From Pseudomonas uvaldensis (GTDB lineage: Bacteria; Pseudomonadota; Gammaproteobacteria; Pseudomonadales; Pseudomonadaceae), in assembly GCF_021271205.1 (NCBI RefSeq), contig NZ_JAIWKS010000003.1:496001-560000 (forward strand): a DNA stretch of 64,000 nt, written 5' to 3'. Under the pieces are notes generated by a model. It searched no databases. It worked only from the letters and a program-made list of their open reading frames with translations, and was not told where the DNA came from. Positions 16,309 to 25,170 of this stretch are shown here, piece by piece. Numbering within the stretch: the stretch's first letter is position 1; each line of letters begins with the position of its first letter. The position numbers and the translations under genes are program-made.

Positions 16309-16691
16309 TGCGTCAACAAATGGTCCTCGGCAGTTTCATCTTCGGACTGTCCAGGAATTTCGCTTATCACAGCCTGCTGCGCACATCGGACGGCGGTTGG
16401 AAAAGCATCGATATTCTCACCAGCAAGCCCAAGTCCAGCCAGGTCGGTCAAGGCCTGCAAGAGCTGAAGATCACCGGTAAATCCATGTATGCGACGGCCA
16501 TGGATCGCCTCGATGAGTTGCGAGCCTTGCAGGCCCAACGTGTGCCGTTGCCGTTGGTGGATGGCATCGGACGCAACTGGGGCCTGTGGCAGATCAACAA
16601 GGTGACCGAAACCCAGACCGACATCATCGATGACGGCACGGCGATGGTGGTCGGTTGGGTCGTTGACTTGACGGAGTTCGCCAATGCGTAG
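16305..16691 (+). CDS. Phage tail protein U
   Basis: 128 aa. Family signature MVLGSFIFGLSRNFAYHSLLR and WQINKVTETQTDIIDDG. gpU is a tail-end protein in P2-like tails. Start ATG 16305 overlaps the tape-measure stop; a second ATG follows at once. Confidence 0.92.
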   Translation: MMRQQMVLGSFIFGLSRNFAYHSLLRTSDGGWKSIDILTSKPKSSQVGQGLQELKITGKSMYATAMDRLDELRALQAQRVPLPLVDGIGRNWGLWQINKVTETQTDIIDDGTAMVVGWVVDLTEFANA

Positions 16692-16896
16692 GGTTCGAAG
16701 TATCGCCGGTGATTCGGTGAATCTGTTGCTCTACCGCGAGCTGGAGCGTTGTGACGACGCCACCGAAGAGGCGCTCTGGCGCCTCAATCCGCAGTTGGCC
16801 GAATGGGGTCCGGTGTTACCGGCGGGTGTGTGGGTGGTGTTGCCGGAAGTGGACCTCAAGCCCGTCGCGTCCATACCGGTTTCGGCCTGGGATTAA
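16684..16896 (+). CDS. Tail protein X (LysM-like)
   Basis: 70 aa. RSIAGDSVNLLLYRELE...LWRLNPQLAEWGPVLPAGVWVVLPE is the LysM-like fold of P2 gpX. It is a baseplate hub component and overlaps U by 8 bases. Confidence 0.92.
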   Translation: MRRVRSIAGDSVNLLLYRELERCDDATEEALWRLNPQLAEWGPVLPAGVWVVLPEVDLKPVASIPVSAWD

Positions 16897-16905
16897 GGAG
16901 GCGAT

Positions 16906-17922
16906 ATGTCACTGGGTTTCACGCCTGCCGTGGAAATCTACGGCGCCAATGCCGCGCTGCTCAACGAACGATTGCTCGGTTGGAGTCATGTCGACGCGGC
17001 AGGCTTCGAGTCCGACCAACTGACGCTCACCCTTGACCTGGAGGGACTTGAAGGCCTGCCCAGCCTGGGCGGGAAAATCGGGTTGCGGGTCGGCTACCTG
17101 GAATCGGGGCTGGTGGATAAAGGCCAGTTCGTCATTACCCGGCGTACGCCGACCCTGTTTCCCCTGCGCCTGACGCTGGTGGCCATGGCGGCGCCGTTCA
17201 GTGCGGCGGATGAGACCGGATTCAAGCAACGCCGGTCCGTCAGCCATGGCCCCACGACCCTGGGCGCGCTGTTTCGGGAGTTGACGTCCAGGCATGGATT
17301 TTCGCCCCGCGTGGCGCCGGAGCTGTCGCTGATCCAAATCGAGCACATCGATCAGTCCAACGAAACCGACATGGGTTTCCTGACGCGACTGGCCCGCCGT
17401 TACGATGCCGTCGCCAAGCCGATCAACGAGCTGTATGTGCTCGCCAGGCGCGGTCAGGCGAAGTCGTTATCGGGCAAGGTACTACCGGAAATGAAACTCT
17501 CGGTCACCACCGATAATCGTCCGGGAGACCACGCGTTCATCTCGGCCAAGCTGGATGAAGGCGCCCGGGCCAAGTACCAAGGCTGCAAGACCCATTGGTG
17601 GGATGCGGCGGCAGGCAAGCTGCAGGTCGAGGAGAGCGGCATCGCGCCGTTCAAGACCCTGCGCCAGCGCTTCCAAAGCGCCGCCGATGCCCGCGCCGCC
17701 GGCGAAGGCGAAGTGCGCAGGATGATGCGCGAAGCCCTCAAGGTGGCGATCGAGTGCCCGGGCAACCCGGGGTTGTCCGCCGAAGGCATCGTGCTGCTGG
17801 ACCCCACCTGGCCGGATTTCATGCGCGGTCGCTGGTCCATCGACAAGGTCACCGCCACCGGCAATCGGGAAAAGAGCTACCGCTGCCTGATCGAGGCGAC
17901 CTGCCTGGACGCCAGGGCTTGA
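16906..17922 (+). CDS. Baseplate hub protein D (phage late control D family)
   Basis: 338 aa, starting MSLGFTPAVEIYGANAALLN behind GGAGG. Hub features include TSRHGFSPRVAPELSLI and NETDMGFLTRLARRYDA. It caps the spike and tube end. It is the last structural gene of tailocin 1; in R-pyocins the endolysin follows directly, but here the second tailocin intervenes. Confidence 0.93.
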   Translation: MSLGFTPAVEIYGANAALLNERLLGWSHVDAAGFESDQLTLTLDLEGLEGLPSLGGKIGLRVGYLESGLVDKGQFVITRRTPTLFPLRLTLVAMAAPFSAADETGFKQRRSVSHGPTTLGALFRELTSRHGFSPRVAPELSLIQIEHIDQSNETDMGFLTRLARRYDAVAKPINELYVLARRGQAKSLSGKVLPEMKLSVTTDNRPGDHAFISAKLDEGARAKYQGCKTHWWDAAAGKLQVEESGIAPFKTLRQRFQSAADARAAGEGEVRRMMREALKVAIECPGNPGLSAEGIVLLDPTWPDFMRGRWSIDKVTATGNREKSYRCLIEATCLDARA

Positions 17923-17950
17923 CCCCAACCCGCTGAGACAACACCGGCCC

Positions 17951-18040
17951 TGTGGGAGCGGGCTTGCTCGCGAAAGCGGTGTGCCAGTCGACATCAGCGT
18001 CAATGTCCGGCCGCATTCGCGAGCAAGCCCGCTCCCACAA
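17951..18040. repeat. REP doublet between tailocin 1 and tailocin 2
   Basis: TGTGGGAGCGGGCTTGCTCGCGAA and inverted TTCGCGAGCAAGCCCGCTCCCACAA around a ~40-base spacer, exactly at the junction of the two structural modules. Confidence 0.9.
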
Positions 18041-18079
18041 GGCATTCATTGCACATCCCGATAATGCTGGAGCCTCTCC

Positions 18080-18664
18080 ATGAAGATCACCCCGATCCTC
18101 ACGCAGTTGCGTGAGCAATGCCCCACGCTCGCCCGTCGCGTGGCGGCCGGCTTCGACCTCGCCATGCTGCTGGCCGACACGCCGCTGCAATCCCCTTGCG
18201 CCTATGTGCTGCCGAGCGCCGACAGCGCCGGCCGGAATACCGCGCAGAACGTCACGCTGCAAACCGTGCGTGATCGCTTCGACGTCGTGCTGGTGCTTGA
18301 CGCCAGCGACCCGACAAAAGCGCTGGAACTGTTGCATGAGCTACGGGCCGAGTTGTGGCGCGCGCTGGTGGGATTCAAGCCGGGCAGCGATTACGTCGGC
18401 ATCGAGTACGACGGCAGCGAGCCGGTTTCGGTCAATGGCAGCCGTGTGTTGTACCGGCTGCGCTTTTTCGCCGAGTTCCAGCTGGGCCGCAATCTGGCGA
18501 GCCAGCCTGCCGAAAGCTGGCACGAGCGTGAACTGGACGGCTTGTCGTCCTTTACCGGGGTCACCGTGCGGGTCGATGCCATCGATCCGGCGGACCCCAA
18601 CCTGAAACATCCCGGCCCCGACGGGCGCCTGGAACTGACTTTCTCTGGAGACGTAACCCCATGA
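18080..18664 (+). CDS. Mu gp37-like tail terminator, tailocin 2
   Basis: 194 aa. Position (first gene before DUF2635 and sheath) and the pattern MKITPILTQLREQCPTLARRV...RFDVVLVLDASDPTKALELLHELRAELWRALVGF fit the Mu gp37 family, which caps the tail tip after polymerisation. Coupled by ATGA to the next gene. Confidence 0.82.
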   Translation: MKITPILTQLREQCPTLARRVAAGFDLAMLLADTPLQSPCAYVLPSADSAGRNTAQNVTLQTVRDRFDVVLVLDASDPTKALELLHELRAELWRALVGFKPGSDYVGIEYDGSEPVSVNGSRVLYRLRFFAEFQLGRNLASQPAESWHERELDGLSSFTGVTVRVDAIDPADPNLKHPGPDGRLELTFSGDVTP

Positions 18665-18843
18665 GCAAACGCATCACCGTGCTGCCGGCCCCGGGCCGGG
18701 CTGTACCGGACCCGGAAGCGGGCGACTTGCTGCCCCTCGAGGGCCGTGAAGTGCCGGACAACGCCTGGTGGCGTCGACGTCTGGCCGATGGCGATATCAC
18801 TACCAAAGCCGTGAAAACGGCAAAACCACAGGGAGCCAAATAA
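18661..18843 (+). CDS. DUF2635 protein (Mu gp38-like)
   Basis: 60 aa. ITVLPAPGRAVPDPEAGDLLPLEG...WWRRRLADGDI is the DUF2635 signature, a small protein always found before Mu-type sheath genes. Role unknown. Its TAA shares a base with the sheath ATG. Confidence 0.88.
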   Translation: MSKRITVLPAPGRAVPDPEAGDLLPLEGREVPDNAWWRRRLADGDITTKAVKTAKPQGAK

Positions 18844-20339
18844 TGGCGATCGGATTCAGCAACATTCCCGCGGACATTCGTGTTCCGCTGTTCTACGCCG
18901 AAATGGACAACTCGGCCGCCAATAGCGCGTCGTCGGCCATGCGCCGGCTGATCGTGGCCCAGGTCAATGACAACGTACCGCCGGCAGACGTCGGTAAATT
19001 GGTGCTGGTTTCCAGCGCTGCCCTGGCGAAAAGCATCGGTGGGCAGGGCTCGATGCTCGCCTCGATGTACGAAACCTGGCGCAAGACCGATCCTCTCGGC
19101 GAAATCTGGTGCCTGCCCCTGCACAACGTCGAAGGTGCCATCGCCAAGGGCGTGCTGACCCTCACCGGTACCGCCACCGAAAGTGGTGTGCTCAACCTGT
19201 ATGTGGGCGGTGTGCGTGTCCAGGCTGCCATCGTCAATGGCGCCACCGCTGCCCAGGCTGCCACGGCACTGGCCCAGAAGGTCAACGCAGCAGCCGACCT
19301 GCCGGTGACTGCCGCGGCCGTCGATGGCGTCGTGACCCTCAGCGCCAAATGGACCGGCGACAGCGGCAACGACATCAGCCTGCAATTCAATCGCCTCGGC
19401 AAGAGCAACGGCGAAGATACGCCGGCGGGCCTGACCACGGCCGTCACCGCCATGACCGGCGGCGCTGGTGTGCCGGACCAGACCGCTGCCGTCGCGGCCC
19501 TGGGCGACGAGCCGTTCGAGTTCATCGCCATGCCATGGTCCGACGTGTCGAGTCTGAACACCTGGCAAGCGGTCATGGATGACAGCACCGGTCGCTGGTC
19601 CTGGGCCAAGCAGTTGTTCGGCCATGTCTACAGCGCCAAGCGCGGTACTATCGGCACGCTGGTGGCTGCCGGTCAGGCACGCAATGACCAGCACATGACC
19701 CTCCAGGCCCTGGAGCCGGGCGTACCGCAACCGTTCTGGGTCCAGGCCGCTGCACTGGCCGCGCGTACCGCGGTGTTCATCTCGGCCGACGCCAGCCGTC
19801 CGACCCAGAGCGGCAGCCTGCCAGGCCTGGATCCGGCCCCGGCCAGCGAACGCTTCACCCTGACCGAGCGTCAGTCGCTGCTCAACTACGGCATCGCCAC
19901 GGCGTACTACGAAGGTGGCTACGTTCGCATCCAGCGCTCCATCACCACCTATCAGAAGAATGCCTTCGGCCAGGCCGACAACTCCTACCTGGACAGCGAA
20001 ACCATGCACCAGTCGGCGTTCATCGTCCGCCGCCTGCAAAGCGTGATCACCAGCAAGTACGGTCGCCACAAACTGGCTTCCGACGGCACCCGTTTCGGCG
20101 CAGGCCAGCCCATCGTCACGCCGAGCACCATTCGCGGTGAGCTGATTGCCCAGTACGCCAAGCTCGAACTGGAAGGCCACGTGGAAAACGCCGAACTGTT
20201 CGCCGAGCATTTGATCGTCGAGCGCGACAGCCAGGACCCGAGCCGGGTCAACGTGCTGTTCCCGCCGGACTACATCAACGGCTTGCGAGTGTTCGCGCTG
20301 CTCAACCAGTTCCGCCTGCAATACGACGACGTCGCCTGA
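18843..20339 (+). CDS. Tail sheath protein, tailocin 2 (Mu gpL-like)
   Basis: 498 aa, Mu gpL size. Starts MAIGFSNIPADIRVPLFYAEMD; conserved C-terminal region includes YVRIQRSITTYQKNAFGQAD and VNVLFPPDYINGLRVFALLNQFRLQYD. It is the contractile sheath of the second particle and is unrelated in length to the P2-type sheath at 11708. Confidence 0.95.
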   Translation: MAIGFSNIPADIRVPLFYAEMDNSAANSASSAMRRLIVAQVNDNVPPADVGKLVLVSSAALAKSIGGQGSMLASMYETWRKTDPLGEIWCLPLHNVEGAIAKGVLTLTGTATESGVLNLYVGGVRVQAAIVNGATAAQAATALAQKVNAAADLPVTAAAVDGVVTLSAKWTGDSGNDISLQFNRLGKSNGEDTPAGLTTAVTAMTGGAGVPDQTAAVAALGDEPFEFIAMPWSDVSSLNTWQAVMDDSTGRWSWAKQLFGHVYSAKRGTIGTLVAAGQARNDQHMTLQALEPGVPQPFWVQAAALAARTAVFISADASRPTQSGSLPGLDPAPASERFTLTERQSLLNYGIATAYYEGGYVRIQRSITTYQKNAFGQADNSYLDSETMHQSAFIVRRLQSVITSKYGRHKLASDGTRFGAGQPIVTPSTIRGELIAQYAKLELEGHVENAELFAEHLIVERDSQDPSRVNVLFPPDYINGLRVFALLNQFRLQYDDVA

Positions 20340-20364
20340 ACATAGTGTTCGGACAGCTGAATTC

Positions 20365-20390
20365 AGCCCACTTCATGTGGGCTTTTTATT
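20365..20390 (+). terminator. Intrinsic terminator between sheath and tube of tailocin 2
   Basis: AGCCCAC-TTCAT-GTGGGCTTTTT, followed 16 bases later by the tube start. An odd place, since sheath and tube are needed in equal amounts. Confidence 0.75.
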
Positions 20391-20406
20391 TGAAGGGAGA
20401 AACACC

Positions 20407-20754
20407 ATGGGTCAACTGATTGCGGGCACCTGCTACGTCAAAGTGGACGGCGCTCAACTGACCATCAACGGCGGCTGTGAAGCACCTCTGATGTTCACCA
20501 AACGCGAAACCGTCGTGCCGGGCTTCTACAAGGAAACCGACATCGCGCCGTCCTTCAAGGTGACGGCCCTGCACACCGCGGACTTCCCGCTCAAGCAGCT
20601 GGTGGCCGGCACCGACATGACCGTCACCTGTGAATTCAACAACGGCAAAGTCTATGTACTGGCCGGCGCCTACCTGGTGGAAGAGCCGGTGTCCAAGGGC
20701 GACGATGCCACCATCGAGCTGAAATTCGAGGGCATCAAGGGGACTTGGCAATGA
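20407..20754 (+). CDS. Tail tube protein, tailocin 2 (Mu gpM-like)
   Basis: 115 aa from ATG 20407 (GGGAG at good distance; the upstream in-frame start lies in the terminator and is not used). GQLIAGTCYVKVDGAQLTINGG...VVPGFYKETDIAP is the Mu-type tube family. Confidence 0.92.
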   Translation: MGQLIAGTCYVKVDGAQLTINGGCEAPLMFTKRETVVPGFYKETDIAPSFKVTALHTADFPLKQLVAGTDMTVTCEFNNGKVYVLAGAYLVEEPVSKGDDATIELKFEGIKGTWQ

Positions 20755-21047
20755 CGGATGTCGTGACGTTGCGCGTGGCCATCGAGGCCCACGGCGAGCC
20801 GTTGCACGAACTGACCCTGCGCCGCCCGACGGTGCAGGAGGTCCGCGCGATCAAGGCGCTGCCGTACAAGATCGACAAGAGCGAAGAAGTGAGCCTGGAC
20901 ATGGACGTCGCGGCCAAATACATCGCGGTCTGCGCCGGCATCCCGCCGTCGTCGGTCAACCAGTTGGACCTGGCTGACCTCAACGCGCTGAGCTGGGCCG
21001 TCGCGAGTTTTTTCATGAGTGCGGCGTCGCAGCCATCGGCGACCTGA
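20751..21047 (+). CDS. Mu gp41-like tail assembly chaperone (0-frame)
   Basis: 98 aa. VVTLRVAIEAHGEPLHELTLRRPTVQEVRAIKALP is the family core. ATGA overlap with the tube gene. The slippery site lies 11 codons before the stop. Confidence 0.85.
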   Translation: MTDVVTLRVAIEAHGEPLHELTLRRPTVQEVRAIKALPYKIDKSEEVSLDMDVAAKYIAVCAGIPPSSVNQLDLADLNALSWAVASFFMSAASQPSAT

Positions 21048-21178
21048 TCGCGGCCGCCTATGACCTGGCCTGGTTCTGGAAGGTTGACCCCGAACAGATG
21101 ATGGCCAGGCCACTGGATGTGCTCCGCGAATCCCTGGAGCACGCGCAACGGATCAATGCGATGCAGCAGGTGCAGTGA
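20751..21178 (+). CDS. Frameshifted chaperone gp41-41' (-1 at 21008-21014)
   Basis: Slippage on T-TTT-TTC moves reading to CAT at 21014 and on through HECGVAAIGDLIAAAYDLAWFWKVDP...RINAMQQVQ to TGA 21176-21178. The product is ~142 aa. The extension overlaps the tape-measure ATG by one base. Mu and related tails use the same -1 shift before the tape measure. Confidence 0.83.
21008..21014 (+). other. Programmed -1 frameshift slippery site TTTTTTC
   Basis: 0-frame codons AGT TTT TTC place T TTT TTC in -1 slip register. The downstream -1 frame is open for 54 codons up to the tape-measure start and has no start site of its own. Confidence 0.83.
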
Positions 21179-22752
21179 TGGCAGACACACAAAAGGTAGA
21201 GAAAAGGGCGGTGCTGCTGACCGGCATCGATGAGCTGTCGCCCAAGCTCGCCGGCCTTCGGGCGAAAGTCCAACTGTTCAAGCAGAACCTCGATGCAACG
21301 GGCCTGGGCAGCCTGGATATTTCAGGCCTGCTCCCGGACGGTGGCCTCGCCAAGCCGTTCATGGAGGGGCTGCGGTCGGCGACGGCGCTCAAGAGCGAAG
21401 TCACCGAGGTGAACGTGGTGACGGGTGCTCTCCAGGCACCTGAAGCGCCCCGCGCGGCGGCACAGAGCCTGGATGGATTGAAGACTTCCATCAGTAACGT
21501 GTCGGTACAGTTCGGTTCGGCGCTGGGGCCGGCGGTCAACGCGGTGGCGATCGGTTTGCAGCCGATGGTCAGCGGCGTGAGCCAGGTGCTGCAGGACAAC
21601 CCGCAACTGGTGCAGGGCCTGGCCACCGGCGCCGTGGCGTTCAGTGCGATCCAGACGGCGGTCACTGGCGCAAGTCAGGCCCTCGAAGTGGTCAACCTGG
21701 CCCTGAAGATGAATCCCATCGGCCTGATCGCCATGGGCATCGCCCTGGCAGCCGGGATGATCATCGCCTACTGGGAGCCGATCTCGGCGTTTTTCGCCGG
21801 GCTATGGCAAAGGCTTGCGCCCATCGTGCTGCCGATGGCCGAGTTCTTCAGAACGATGTTCGCCTTTACACCCATGGGGCTGGTGATCAGCAACTGGGGA
21901 CCGATCAGCGCGTTTTTCGGCGCGCTCTGGAATGTGCTCGTGGCGGCGGCGACGCCAGTCATCGGGTTCATGCGGACCTTGTTCGCCTGGTCACCCCTGG
22001 GGTTGATCATCAGCAACTGGACGCCCCTGACCGGGTTGTTCTCAGCCATCTGGGATTTACTCAAGGCATTGACGGTGCCGGTGATGGACGCGCTCCAGGG
22101 ACTGTTCAACTGGACGCCGTTGGGCCTGGTCATTACGAACTGGGGAAGCATCGTCGAGGTCTTTGCCGGCATCGGCGAAGGCATTCGCAACCAGGTGTCG
22201 CTCATGCTGGCGGTGTTCAGCAGTTTGTTCGACTGGTCGCCCATCGAAGGGCTCGTTAAGCAGTGGGGGCCGGTGGGCGAGTGGTTCACCCAGTGGTGGG
22301 ACGAGTTGCAGAGCGTGATTGCGCCGATCAAGGCGTTTTTCAACGGTGGCTTCGGGGAAATCATCACCACTTTCACCGGCAAGGTGCAGGGGTTGACCGA
22401 AGCGCAGCAAAAGACCAATGCCGAAGGCAAGGGCGAACTGGCGCCAGCATTCTTTGGCGGAGCCAGTGAACAGCCTTCGGGCCTGTCGTCCAGTCTTGCG
22501 CCGCCATCCGGCAACCCGGTGGCGAAAACGGCGCTGGCGCCGGGTGCATTGCCGCAAACCTCCAGCGCTCTGGTGCAACAAAGCGCTGCCAACAACCGAA
22601 CGCAACTCGAAGGCGGCCTGACCGTACGCTTCGAAAACGCGCCGGCCGGTTTGCGCGCCGATCCACCACAGACCAATCAACCGGGCCTGGCGGTGAATTC
22701 GCGCATCGGCTATCGCTCACTTTCCACAGGAGGCTCCAATGAGCTGGCGTGA
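21178..22752 (+). CDS. Tape-measure protein, tailocin 2 (Mu gp42-like)
   Basis: 524 aa. Residues ~230-390 carry three exact-length 41-residue repeats and a partial fourth, each with the pattern P(L/M)GL(V/I)I-NW-P(I/L)---F--(L/I)W and ending in F-W-P. A degenerate earlier copy (YWEPISAFFAGLW) precedes them. The repeats are hydrophobic and may form the transmembrane or tube-filling part. Shorter than the tailocin 1 tape measure (689 aa), so its tail should be shorter. Overlaps the next gene by 14 bases. Confidence 0.92.
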   Translation: MADTQKVEKRAVLLTGIDELSPKLAGLRAKVQLFKQNLDATGLGSLDISGLLPDGGLAKPFMEGLRSATALKSEVTEVNVVTGALQAPEAPRAAAQSLDGLKTSISNVSVQFGSALGPAVNAVAIGLQPMVSGVSQVLQDNPQLVQGLATGAVAFSAIQTAVTGASQALEVVNLALKMNPIGLIAMGIALAAGMIIAYWEPISAFFAGLWQRLAPIVLPMAEFFRTMFAFTPMGLVISNWGPISAFFGALWNVLVAAATPVIGFMRTLFAWSPLGLIISNWTPLTGLFSAIWDLLKALTVPVMDALQGLFNWTPLGLVITNWGSIVEVFAGIGEGIRNQVSLMLAVFSSLFDWSPIEGLVKQWGPVGEWFTQWWDELQSVIAPIKAFFNGGFGEIITTFTGKVQGLTEAQQKTNAEGKGELAPAFFGGASEQPSGLSSSLAPPSGNPVAKTALAPGALPQTSSALVQQSAANNRTQLEGGLTVRFENAPAGLRADPPQTNQPGLAVNSRIGYRSLSTGGSNELA

Positions 22753-23977
22753 TCGTTTGTTGCCGGCGTCGTTTCGTGGCGTCGGGTTCTGGGTCGACCA
22801 GGCGAAGACCCCGGTCGGCCACAAGGGGCAGTTGCATGAATATCCCCAGCGCGACCAGCCGTTCTTCGAAGGGCTGGGCCAGCAGGCCAGGATTCATGAA
22901 CTGACCGCGTTCATCGTCGGCCCCGATTGCCTGGAGCAGCGCGACAAGCTGCTCAAGGCGCTGGAGCAGGGCAGCGGCGAACTGGTGCATCCGTGGTTGG
23001 GGCGCCTGCAAGTCAAGGTCGGCGAGTGCGACATGACCCAGACCCGCCAGGACGGCGGGCTGGTGACCTTTGCCTTGAAGTTCTATCCCGACCAACCGCT
23101 GCAGTTCCCCTCGGCTGCCATCAACAGCCAGAAACTGCTGCTGGTGTCGGCTGACAGTCTGCTGGGTTCCGCGGTGCGGCGCTTCGAAGACGCCATGACG
23201 TTGATCAAGGCGGCGCGAATCGGCATCGCCGACCTGCGCAACAGCCTCAAAGAGGTGTACGGCGTCATCGAGCAGGAGCTCAAGCCATTGATCGAGACCT
23301 ATCGGCAACTCAGCGATCTGGTCAAGGCGGTGAAGGAACTGCCCAAGGAAGTGGTGGCGGAGTTCAAGGGACTGTTGGGGGATATCCGGGAGTTGAAGGA
23401 CTTCGCCCGTGACGGCTATCGCGGCGTGATTGCCAGCGTGTCACAACAGGTGGAAGCCATTCGCAAGACGGACGCGCCCAAGCTCACCACCGGCAAGGAC
23501 ACCACGGCGGCGGCTCAGGCCGTGGCCGATCTGGTGCAGGACACGCTGCTGGTGCAGGCAGCGCAATGGATTGCGGCGATGCCTGTGGCGGCGCCGGTGG
23601 TCAAGCTGGGCGCCACCCCATCGGTGGCGCAGCAGGCCGTGCAGCCGATCCGGCGTCGGGACGTGCCGGTGGCCGACGATGTACTGGCCCTGCGCGATGC
23701 CCTCAACGATGCCATCTGGCAGGCCTCCCTCAAGGCCGATCCGGAACATTACCAGGCCTTGAATAACCTGCGTCAGCAAATGGCTGCGCACTTGACGGCA
23801 GTGGCTTCTTCGGGTGTCAGGCTGATCAACCTGTCGTTCAAGCAGAGTCTGCCGGCGCTGGTGGTGGCGTATCAGCAATTCGCCGATGCCACCCGTGTCA
23901 CCGAAGTGACCCAGCGCAACGGCGTCGCCCACCCTGGTTTCCTGCCACCCAATGACCTGAAAGTCTCGGGGGAGTAA
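22739..23977 (+). CDS. Mu gp43-like baseplate protein (DNA-circularisation N domain)
   Basis: 412 aa. SWRDRLLPASFRGVGFWVDQ...PFFEGLGQQAR...HELTAFIVGPDCLEQRDKLL is the conserved N-terminal domain named for phage Mu gpN. In tails it is a baseplate/tail component, and the DNA circularisation name has no meaning in a headless particle. The C-terminal half is helical. Confidence 0.9.
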   Translation: MSWRDRLLPASFRGVGFWVDQAKTPVGHKGQLHEYPQRDQPFFEGLGQQARIHELTAFIVGPDCLEQRDKLLKALEQGSGELVHPWLGRLQVKVGECDMTQTRQDGGLVTFALKFYPDQPLQFPSAAINSQKLLLVSADSLLGSAVRRFEDAMTLIKAARIGIADLRNSLKEVYGVIEQELKPLIETYRQLSDLVKAVKELPKEVVAEFKGLLGDIRELKDFARDGYRGVIASVSQQVEAIRKTDAPKLTTGKDTTAAAQAVADLVQDTLLVQAAQWIAAMPVAAPVVKLGATPSVAQQAVQPIRRRDVPVADDVLALRDALNDAIWQASLKADPEHYQALNNLRQQMAAHLTAVASSGVRLINLSFKQSLPALVVAYQQFADATRVTEVTQRNGVAHPGFLPPNDLKVSGE

Positions 23978-23980
23978 GCC

Positions 23981-25021
23981 ATGAGCGAGCTCGACAATGT
24001 TGTCACGCTCACCGTCGGCGGGCTGGATTACGGTGGCTGGAAAAGCGTGGAAATCAGTGCGGATCTGGAGCGTCAGTTCCGCACATTCAAACTCGACATT
24101 ACCTGGCAATGGCCGGGGCAGACCCAGGCGGTACCGATCCGCCCCGGTGACGAATGCCAGGTGCGCATCGGTTCCGACCTGGTGCTCAGTGGCTACGTGT
24201 TCAAGGCACCGATCAGCTATGACGGACGTCAGATCAGCCTGAGCATCGAAGGCGGTTCCAAGACCCAGGACCTGGTGGACTGCGCGGCGATCAATCGCCC
24301 GACCCAATGGCGCGGCCAGACGGTACTGAGCATCGTCCAGGCCCTGGCGTCGCAATATGGCGTCGGGGTAGTCAGCGAGATCCCGGAAACCGCTCGGTTG
24401 AGCCAGCACAGCATCGTGCCCGGAGAAACGGTCTTCCAGTCCATTGATCGCCTGCTGACGTTGTTCCGGGTGTTTTCCACCGACGACGCCGAAGGGCGCG
24501 TGCTGCTGGCCAAACCCGGCAGCGCCGGGCGGGCCAGTGATGTGCTGGAACTGGGCAAGAATATTCTGTTGGGCAACGCACCGATGGATTACAGCCAAGT
24601 GTTCTCCGAGTACCGCGTCATTGGCCAGCACAAGGGCAACGACCAACAGAGCGGGGCGGCGGTGAGTGAAGTCTCCGGCACCGCTACCGACCTGAGTTTC
24701 AAGCGCAAGCGGGTGACGGTGATCAGCGAGAGCGCCCAATTGACCTTCGAACTGGCCCAGCAACGGGCCGACTGGGAAAGCGCCATCCGCACCGGCCGTG
24801 CCCTCACCACGACCTACCGTGTACAGGGCTGGCGCCAGGCCAATGGCGACTTGTGGCGGCACAACACCCTGGTGCGGGTGATCGACCCGGTGCTGGGGTT
24901 CGATGGCGACATGCTGATTTCCAAAGTCACCTATTCGCTGTCAGCGCAAGGCTCGATCACCACGTTGCAAGTCGCCCCGCCCCATACCTTCGACGCGAAC
25001 CCGGTGCCGCCCAAATCCTGA
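23981..25021 (+). CDS. Baseplate hub protein (Mu gp44 / gpP-like)
   Basis: 346 aa. VVTLTVGGLDYGGWKSVEISADLERQFRTF is the typical opening. The hub domains continue with AASQYGVGVV-like DNA-independent features and YRVQGWRQANGDLW. It is the central hub that binds the spike encoded next; a REP doublet separates them. Confidence 0.92.
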   Translation: MSELDNVVTLTVGGLDYGGWKSVEISADLERQFRTFKLDITWQWPGQTQAVPIRPGDECQVRIGSDLVLSGYVFKAPISYDGRQISLSIEGGSKTQDLVDCAAINRPTQWRGQTVLSIVQALASQYGVGVVSEIPETARLSQHSIVPGETVFQSIDRLLTLFRVFSTDDAEGRVLLAKPGSAGRASDVLELGKNILLGNAPMDYSQVFSEYRVIGQHKGNDQQSGAAVSEVSGTATDLSFKRKRVTVISESAQLTFELAQQRADWESAIRTGRALTTTYRVQGWRQANGDLWRHNTLVRVIDPVLGFDGDMLISKVTYSLSAQGSITTLQVAPPHTFDANPVPPKS

Positions 25022-25032
25022 AATCGACACCG

Positions 25033-25125
25033 TTGTGGGAGCGGGCTTGCTCGCGAAATCGGTGGTTCAGCTTGCATCGAGAGTGAATGTGCTGCCGCTT
25101 TCGCGAGCAAGCCCGCTCCCACAAC
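25033..25125. repeat. REP doublet in tailocin 2
   Basis: TTGTGGGAGCGGGCTTGCTCGCGAAA with inverted TTTCGCGAGCAAGCCCGCTCCCACAA around a ~40-base centre, between the gp44 and gp45 homologues. Confidence 0.9.
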
Positions 25126-25170
25126 GTTCCGCGCGGGCTGACATATTTTGTGATTCCAAAGGACCCTCTC

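Noticed and set aside
18561..20321. 586-codon leftward ORF
   Set aside because: Exactly antisense to the Mu-like sheath gene; His/Arg/Gln-rich translation typical of antisense shadow.
22739..23977. DNA circularisation enzyme
   Set aside because: The domain name is historical. Position and order match Mu gp43, a tail component, and there is no packaged DNA here.
13411..25125. CRISPR array
   Set aside because: The recurring palindromes are inverted REP pairs thousands of bases apart, not short direct repeats with regular spacers.
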